NCBI GenBank assembly: GCA_003987775.1
Contig: RXJD01000050.1
Coordinates: 1 to 64,000 of the forward strand
Reading direction: 5' to 3'
DNA length: 64,000 nucleotides
DNA from: Mycobacterium sp.
GTDB taxonomy: Bacteria > Actinomycetota > Actinomycetes > Mycobacteriales > Mycobacteriaceae
Position 1 is the first letter of the stretch. Every line of letters starts with the position of its first letter. Shown here one piece after another: positions 59,200 through 64,000 of this stretch. Position numbers and translations under genes: made by a program. Below the pieces are notes generated by a model that saw nothing but the letters and a program-made list of their open reading frames with translations, made no database searches and was not told the DNA's origin.

Positions 59200-59865
59200 C
59201 GGCACTTCGTCCGGTGTCGGTGCCGGCGCGTTGCGGCGGGACCGGTAGCCGCGCCAGGCCGCGATGAACGCCGGGATCATCGACACGAAGAGGATGGCCA
59301 GGATGATCTTTTCCAGGTTCTGGTTGACGAACGGCACCGTGCCCAGGAAGTAGCCGGCCACGGTCACGCCACCACCCCACAGGACGCCACCGACGATGTC
59401 GAATGCCAGATACACCGGATAACGCATGTAGGACACGCCGGCGATCACCGGGGTGAACGTGCGCACGAACGGCATGAACCGGGCCAGGATGATCGCCCAC
59501 GACCCGTACTTCTCGAAGAAGGCGTGCGACTCGGTCACGTAGTGCTTCTTGAAGAACCGCGAATCTTCCTTCTTGAACAGCGCTGGTCCGATGCGGCGGC
59601 CGATGAAGTATCCGGTCTGGTCGCCCAGCACGGCGACCAGCGCGACCGCGGGGGCGAGGATCCAGATGTCCAGGGTCCCCTTGGCGGCCAGCAAGCCGCC
59701 GGTGAACAGCAGCGATTCACCGGGCAGCAGCGGGAACAGCAACCCCGTCTCAACGAAGACGATGACGAGGATGGTCGGCAGCACCGCGGAGGCGAACAGA
59801 CCCTCCGGGCCGATCCAGAACATCGGGTCCAGGATGCTGCCGGACGCGGTCACGGTGGTGCTCAT
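59188..59865 (-). CDS. DedA/SNARE-associated family membrane protein (Rv0364-like)
   Basis: The 225-residue DedA protein shows the LPGESLLFTGGLLA segment, the conserved F-x3-R pattern in ARFMPFVRTFTPVIAGVSYM and about five membrane segments. DedA proteins are proposed polyprenyl-phosphate or phospholipid flippases that use the proton gradient. It is divergent from fba across 62 bases and convergent with the GH76 gene. Confidence 0.88.
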   Translation of the reverse strand: MSTTVTASGSILDPMFWIGPEGLFASAVLPTILVIVFVETGLLFPLLPGESLLFTGGLLAAKGTLDIWILAPAVALVAVLGDQTGYFIGRRIGPALFKKEDSRFFKKHYVTESHAFFEKYGSWAIILARFMPFVRTFTPVIAGVSYMRYPVYLAFDIVGGVLWGGGVTVAGYFLGTVPFVNQNLEKIILAILFVSMIPAFIAAWRGYRSRRNAPAPTPDEVPLSD

Positions 59866-59927
59866 GGTGCTTCAACATACCGGCGTTGCAATACTGAGCT
59901 GACCAAGTTCCGTACAAGGAGTCCTCC

Positions 59928-60962
59928 ATGCCTATCGCAACGCCCGAGATCTATGCCGAGATGTTGGGACGTGCCAAGGAGAACGCGTACGCGTTCCCGG
60001 CCATCAACTGCACCTCCTCGGAGACCATCAACGCAGCCATCAAGGGCTTCGCCGACGCCGGTAGTGACGGCATCATCCAGTTCTCGACCGGTGGCGCGGA
60101 ATTCGGCTCCGGCCTCGGGATCAAGGAGATGGTGACCGGCGCCGTCGCGCTCGCCGAGTTCACCCACATCATCGCGGCCAAGTACCCGATCAACGTGGCG
60201 TTGCACACCGACCACTGCCCCAAGGACAAGCTGGACACCTACGTCCGTCCGCTGCTGGCCATCTCGTCAGAACGCGTGTCGGCTGGCAAGGACCCCCTGT
60301 TCCAGTCGCACATGTGGGACGGCTCGGCGGTCCCGATCGACGAGAACCTGGAGATCGCGCAGGAACTGCTCAAGCAGGCCGCGGCCGCCAAGATCATCCT
60401 GGAAATCGAGATCGGCGTGGTAGGCGGCGAAGAGGACGGCGTCGCCAACGAGATCAACGACAAGCTCTACACCACCCCGGAGGACTTCGAGAAGACCATC
60501 GAGGCACTCGGCCACGGCGAGCACGGTCACTACCTGCTGGCCGCCACGTTCGGCAACGTGCACGGCGTGTACAAGCCGGGCAACGTCAAGCTGCGCCCGG
60601 ACATCCTGGACCAGGGCCAGAAGGTCGCGGCGGCCAAGCTGGGCCTGGGCGATGACGCCAAGCCGTTCGATTTCGTGTTCCACGGCGGCTCGGGCTCGGC
60701 GAAGTCGGAGATCGAAGAGGCGCTGCGCTACGGCGTGGTGAAGATGAACGTCGACACCGACACCCAGTACGCGTTCACCCGGCCGATCGCGGCGCACATG
60801 TTCTCCAACTACGACGGCGTCCTGAAGGTCGACGGGGAGGTCGGCAACAAGAAGGTCTACGACCCGCGCAGCTACCTCAAGAAGGCCGAAGCCGGCATGA
60901 CCGAGCGTGTCATCGAGGCCTGCAACGACCTGCACTGCGCCGGCAAGTCCCTCGGGGGCTGA
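59928..60962 (+). CDS. fba: Class II fructose-bisphosphate aldolase
   Basis: The zinc-dependent aldolase of glycolysis and gluconeogenesis has 344 residues, the same as M. tuberculosis Rv0363c. Catalytic Asp95 and zinc ligands His96 (TDHC), His212 (GNVHGVY) and His252 (FHGGSGS) sit at the same numbers as in the M. tuberculosis enzyme. RBS AAGGAG precedes the ATG. It appears to be a single-gene transcript with its own promoter in the 62-base gap and a putative hairpin just after the stop. Confidence 0.99.
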   Translation: MPIATPEIYAEMLGRAKENAYAFPAINCTSSETINAAIKGFADAGSDGIIQFSTGGAEFGSGLGIKEMVTGAVALAEFTHIIAAKYPINVALHTDHCPKDKLDTYVRPLLAISSERVSAGKDPLFQSHMWDGSAVPIDENLEIAQELLKQAAAAKIILEIEIGVVGGEEDGVANEINDKLYTTPEDFEKTIEALGHGEHGHYLLAATFGNVHGVYKPGNVKLRPDILDQGQKVAAAKLGLGDDAKPFDFVFHGGSGSAKSEIEEALRYGVVKMNVDTDTQYAFTRPIAAHMFSNYDGVLKVDGEVGNKKVYDPRSYLKKAEAGMTERVIEACNDLHCAGKSLGG

Positions 60963-61013
60963 GTTGAGTCGCCGAGCGTGCACTCAAGGCGGAAAAATCG
61001 GGAAAAAACCGCC
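60963..61013 (+). terminator. Candidate hairpins after fba
   Basis: Two inverted repeats follow the stop codon. TTGAGT ... ACTCAA (60964-60969/60982-60987) has a 12-base loop, and GGCGG ... CCGCC (60988-60992/61009-61013) has an A-rich 16-base loop. They would fold only modestly. The first also resembles HAIR half-sites but with 12 rather than 7 bases between arms. Confidence 0.4.
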
Positions 61014-61050
61014 CTCACAACACGTTCGGCGCGAAGAAGGATGAGGACGT

Positions 61051-61878
61051 CTAGTTGGACTGGCAGATCTTCCACTGGTCGTCGCGGAACTGCAGGTCCA
61101 GGCTGCGGGTGGAGCGGGTCTGCGGGTCGTAGGCCATGAACGTGGTGATGTTGGCCTCGGCGTGCTGACCGTTGACGACGACCTGGTCGATGCTGGCGAT
61201 CACCGGGTACTGCTTGGCCGCCGAAACCCGCTGATAGGTCTCTGACCAGGCTTTCTCGTCGTACTCCACATACCCGTCGCGGGTGGTGCCGCAGGTGATG
61301 GTGCGCAGGGCGGTCAGGTCGCCGCGCTGCACCGCGATGTCGAAGTTCTGGATGGTCTGCTTCACCTGGTCCTCTTGCGAGGCCTTCGCGTGCTTGCTGC
61401 GGGTGAGCAGGACGGTGCCGAAGATGGCGATGGCCACCAGGGCCAGGACGATGACGACGACTGCCAGCACCCAGCCCCAGTTGCGTTGCTTGGCGCCCGG
61501 CTTGCCGCCGCTGCGCGCCGGAATCGATTGCGGAACAGCGGTCTTCGGCGGCAACGGTGGTGGCGGCGACGCCGGTGTGCTGCCCGCGGCGGGACGGGTC
61601 TGGAACGCTTCGGTGGCCGCGTCCTGGGAAGTGGCGATCACCTGGGTTTCCTTGGCGTCGAAACCGGGGGCCGTGAAGCGCCGCTCGGGCTGGCCGTCCG
61701 GCAGGGTCGCCTCGGAGCTCTCGTCCGGGTTGCGGGTGGCGATGGCCTGGGTCTCGGAGTCCGAGTCGCCGGCGATCAGGTGGTGGGCTTCGGTCGGCTC
61801 GGCGTCGGGGTCACGCTCAGCGTCCGTTTTGCCGCTGGATTTTGTGCCGTCGCGGTCTGGCTCGGGTGCGTTGGGCAT
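61051..61878 (-). CDS. Rv0361-like single-pass membrane protein
   Basis: The 275-residue protein has an acidic/Pro-rich cytoplasmic N-terminus of about 133 residues with two similar ETQ[AV]IAT motifs (42-48 and 77-83). A TM helix follows at about 135-158, then an extracellular C-terminal domain of about 115 residues with the fold pattern of DUF4878/SnoaL-like envelope proteins. The Thr residues in the repeated motif are plausible Ser/Thr kinase targets, by inference. It matches Rv0361 (275 aa) in size. Function is unknown. Confidence 0.82.
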   Translation of the reverse strand: MPNAPEPDRDGTKSSGKTDAERDPDAEPTEAHHLIAGDSDSETQAIATRNPDESSEATLPDGQPERRFTAPGFDAKETQVIATSQDAATEAFQTRPAAGSTPASPPPPLPPKTAVPQSIPARSGGKPGAKQRNWGWVLAVVVIVLALVAIAIFGTVLLTRSKHAKASQEDQVKQTIQNFDIAVQRGDLTALRTITCGTTRDGYVEYDEKAWSETYQRVSAAKQYPVIASIDQVVVNGQHAEANITTFMAYDPQTRSTRSLDLQFRDDQWKICQSN

Positions 61879-61918
61879 GCGTGCAGCTTAACCGAGCCGC
61901 ATTGGCAGAATGGGCGCC

Positions 61919-62332
61919 ATGACGCGCTCCGGTGACCTCCTGGGACCTGATCCGATTCTGCTGCCCGGCGACAGCGAGGCCGAGGCCGAGCTGCTCGCCG
62001 GCGAGCAGCCGGGGATCGTCGCCGCCGCTCATCCGTCGGCGTCGGTGGCGTGGGCCGCACTGGCCGAAGAGGCGCTGGCCGAAGACAGGGCGATCACCGC
62101 GTACGCCTATGCCCGGACCGGTTACCACCGGGGCCTGGACCAGCTCCGTCGCAACGGCTGGAAGGGTTTCGGCCCGGTGCCCTACGCACACGAGCCCAAC
62201 CGTGGATTCCTGCGGTGTGTGGCGTCGCTGGCCCGTGCCGCGGACGCCATCGGGGAGACCGACGAGTACAACCGCTGCCTGGACCTGCTCGACGACTGCG
62301 ACCCGGCGGCCCGCCAGGCCCTCGGGTTCTAG
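61919..62332 (+). CDS. DUF3151 domain protein (Rv0360c-like)
   Basis: The 137-residue conserved actinobacterial protein starts MTRSGDLLGPDPILLPGD, includes AYAYARTGYHRGLDQLRRNGWKGFGPVPY and ends CDPAARQALGF. It is helical and soluble, with no recognised catalytic motif. ATG 61919 is chosen over ATG 61910, since the conserved family start follows it and a CAGAAT hexamer (61906-61911) would start a leaderless transcript at about 61918. It is divergent from the Rv0361-like gene and shares a 4-base stop overlap (CTAG) with the convergent CDF gene. Confidence 0.8.
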   Translation: MTRSGDLLGPDPILLPGDSEAEAELLAGEQPGIVAAAHPSASVAWAALAEEALAEDRAITAYAYARTGYHRGLDQLRRNGWKGFGPVPYAHEPNRGFLRCVASLARAADAIGETDEYNRCLDLLDDCDPAARQALGF

Positions 62333-63222
62333 AACGTCTCCTCGCAGTGGCCGTCCGGGCAGTCGATCTGGACGGTGGCGTGGTCGAGGCCACGGGCTGA
62401 CAGCAGCGCCCGTGCGTCGCTGAGCACCTGCGCCGAGTCGGCGGTGCTGGTCAGGTGCGCGGTCACCATGTCTTTGCCGGGTGACAGCGTCCAGACGTGC
62501 AGGTCGTGCACGTCGGTCACGCCGTCCAGTCCGCCCAGGGCCGAACGCAGTTCGTCGACGTCGATGTGCGCCGGTGAGGACTCCGACAGGATCCGCAGAG
62601 CGGCCCGGGCCAGGGCGATGGCCCTGGGCAACACCCACAGCGCCACCAGCACCGCCACCACCACGTCGGCGTACGGCCAGTGCGTCGTCACGGTGACCAC
62701 GCCGGCGATCAACACCCCGATGCTGCCGACCGTGTCGGCGACCACCTCCATGTAGGCGCCCTTGACCGCCAGGCTCGCCTCGGAGTGTGACCGCAACAGC
62801 ATCGCCACTGCGAAGTTGGCGGCCACACCTGCCAGGGCCACCACGATCATCGGCAGGCCGGGCACTGACGGCTTGCTGCCGAGCCGCTCGATCGCCTCGA
62901 AGAGGATGAACACCGCAACACCCACCAGCAGCACGGCGTTGGCCACCGCGGTGAACACCTCGGCGCGATGCCAGCCGTAGGTGCGTGCCGCGGACGAGCT
63001 GCCGCGCCGGGCCAGGATGACGGCTACCAGCCCCATGAACACCGCGACGACGTCGGTGAGCATGTGGCCCGCGTCGGCCAGCAGGGCGATCGAGTTGATC
63101 AGCAACGCGGTGGTCAGTTCGATGACGAAGAAGGTCGCCAGGATGCCCGCGGCGGCGATCATCCGCGGGATCATGCGCTGCGAATCGGCCTCGGCGGGGG
63201 TGTGACTGTGTCCGGCGCCCAT
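62329..63222 (-). CDS. Cation diffusion facilitator (CDF) metal exporter
   Basis: The 297-residue CDF transporter has about six TM segments. The site-A motif ADAGHMLTD is in TM2 and a second DxxxS/D pattern VVADTVGSIG in TM5. The cytoplasmic metal domain has DVHDLHVWTL and ends CPDGHCEETF. The N-terminal His pair GHSHTP may bind metal. Substrate may be Zn, Co or Ni. ATG 63222 is chosen over an open frame 57 codons longer, because an operator-like palindrome and a -10-like TAAATT lie immediately upstream. The palindrome suggests control by an ArsR/SmtB-type sensor such as KmtR, which controls a CDF gene in M. tuberculosis. Confidence 0.87.
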   Translation of the reverse strand: MGAGHSHTPAEADSQRMIPRMIAAAGILATFFVIELTTALLINSIALLADAGHMLTDVVAVFMGLVAVILARRGSSSAARTYGWHRAEVFTAVANAVLLVGVAVFILFEAIERLGSKPSVPGLPMIVVALAGVAANFAVAMLLRSHSEASLAVKGAYMEVVADTVGSIGVLIAGVVTVTTHWPYADVVVAVLVALWVLPRAIALARAALRILSESSPAHIDVDELRSALGGLDGVTDVHDLHVWTLSPGKDMVTAHLTSTADSAQVLSDARALLSARGLDHATVQIDCPDGHCEETF

Positions 63223-63234
63223 GGTCCAGTAATT

Positions 63235-63252
63235 TATGCGTAAATACGCATA
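63235..63252. promoter_or_regulatory. Palindromic metal-sensor operator candidate of the CDF gene
   Basis: TATGCGTA-AA-TACGCATA is a perfect 8-2-8 inverted repeat. With one mismatch it extends to 11-base arms (63232-63255). It begins 13 bases before the CDF start and overlaps the -10-like TAAATT on the minus strand. It is AT-rich against the GC-rich background, and 12-2-12-type size fits ArsR/SmtB repressors. Confidence 0.65.
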
Positions 63253-63287
63253 TATGGCAAGGCCGTGTTGTGCCGCGACGGCAGGGC

Positions 63288-64000
63288 TCAGCCCAGAGAG
63301 CTCCAGAACCGGGTCAGCGCACCACCGGCCATCGACAGCCGCGGCGGCACCCCGGACAGTTCGAAGAGCCAGTAGACGACTTCGAAAAACCACCGGTTCA
63401 GGCCGGGGGCCAGCAGCACGACCAGCAGGATGAACAGACCGAACTGCTTGGCCGGTGCGACCGCACGCTGAGTCTGCGGGCTCAGGTGCGGCTCCACCGC
63501 GTCATAGCCGTCCAGGCCCGGCACCGGCAGCAGGTTCAGCACCACCGCGGTGACCTGCAAGAAGCCCAGGAACGCCAGTCCCGCCGCGAGCACCAGGTGC
63601 GCTGGGTCGTAGAAGATCCGGGTGGCGCTCAAAAGCAGCACCGCCAGGACCAGATTCATCGCCGGCCCGGCCAGGCTCACCAAGGTGCGTCGCCCTGGCG
63701 TCATGAACGAGGTTTGCAGGTAGACCGCGGCACCGGGCAGGCCGATCCCGCCGAGCGCGATGAACACGATCGGCAGCACCAGCGACAGCCCAAGGTGGCT
63801 GTAGCGGCGCGGATCCAAGTTCAGGTAACCGCGTACCGCCGCGTCGTGGTCGCCGAAGCGCCAGGCGGTGTAGGCATGTCCGAATTCGTGCAGGCACAGC
63901 GACACCAGCCAGCCGGCGATGACGAAGATGAACACTCCGGCGTAGGCCAGCGGCCGCACCACCGATCCGGCCGACCAGGCCAGCGCCGCACCGACGCCCG
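63288..64000 (-). CDS. Site-2 protease family (M50) membrane metalloprotease, N-terminus outside window
   Basis: The reading frame continues off the right edge: bases 63963-64000 translate in frame to GVGAALAWSAGS before the GTG at 63962, so the start is outside the window. Visible residues include the zinc motif HEFGH in a TM segment and the later NLLPVPGLDGYD, giving the third metal ligand (Asp). Together with about six TM segments these define a site-2 protease of the Rv0359 type. It cuts substrates within the membrane; targets are unknown. It lies 65 bases upstream of the CDF start on the same strand. Confidence 0.88.
   Translation of the reverse strand, partial: GVGAALAWSAGSVVRPLAYAGVFIFVIAGWLVSLCLHEFGHAYTAWRFGDHDAAVRGYLNLDPRRYSHLGLSLVLPIVFIALGGIGLPGAAVYLQTSFMTPGRRTLVSLAGPAMNLVLAVLLLSATRIFYDPAHLVLAAGLAFLGFLQVTAVVLNLLPVPGLDGYDAVEPHLSPQTQRAVAPAKQFGLFILLVVLLAPGLNRWFFEVVYWLFELSGVPPRLSMAGGALTRFWSSLG

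Overview
The window is high-GC actinobacterial DNA and is clearly Mycobacterium. It carries an iniBAC operon, the dnaK-grpE-dnaJ1-hspR operon, clpB, lpqJ, ttfA, a giant MPTR-type PPE gene and a PE_PGRS-type gene. The PGRS and MPTR genes point to a slow-growing species of the kansasii/marinum/gordonae type rather than a rapid grower; the exact species cannot be fixed from the sequence. Most genes match the M. tuberculosis Rv0341-Rv0385 interval. The dnaK block runs as in H37Rv, but the clpB-to-Rv0359 block lies in the opposite orientation to H37Rv.

Layout. 1-4905: iniB (5' end missing), iniA and iniC, a cell-envelope-stress operon with two dynamin-like GTPases. 4902-8128: three consecutive minus-strand genes for single-pass membrane proteins with Thr-rich outer tails; the first has an Hsp70-like ATPase domain. 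8265-11134: a hydrolase, lipoprotein lpqJ and amino-acid permease ansP2. 11171-17473: accessory metabolism, namely an amidohydrolase with a divergent LysR regulator, a DUF4185 protein, a TetR/crotonase pair, and an orphan N-acetylglutaminylglutamine-synthetase-like GNAT/ATP-grasp fusion. 17470-18189: a DUF1275 membrane protein.

18190-22562 holds the heat-shock operon. It is preceded by a GGAACA-N16-CGTT promoter (SigH-like) and two HAIR (HspR) boxes. 22554-22669 holds 53-bp tandem repeats joining hspR to the PPE gene. 22670-33175 is a roughly 3500-residue PPE-MPTR protein built from about seven super-modules. 33296-35364 holds an epimerase-like protein and a flavohaemoprotein-type reductase. 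35501-38047 is clpB, whose promoter region repeats the SigH-plus-HAIR arrangement of dnaK.

38053-46378: a crotonase with a DsrE protein, the PE_PGRS-type gene, then a compact + strand run of ttfA, SDR, pyrE, a lipoprotein and a SpoU methyltransferase, followed by a dodecin. 46523-56700 is a complete form I CO dehydrogenase locus: a LysR regulator, an XdhC-like protein, coxM-coxS-coxL, XdhC-YHS, a MobA-like protein, a MoxR ATPase, coxG and coxE. The active-site loop AYACSFR supports true CO oxidation. 56666-64000: an ethanolamine-type permease, a GH76 hydrolase, DedA, fba, an Rv0361-like membrane protein, a DUF3151 protein, a CDF metal exporter with a strong palindromic operator candidate, and a site-2 protease that runs off the right edge.

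The two main themes are envelope/heat stress and CO-based energy metabolism. No tRNA, rRNA, insertion sequence, prophage or CRISPR array was recognised, and no intergenic gap exceeds 300 bases.
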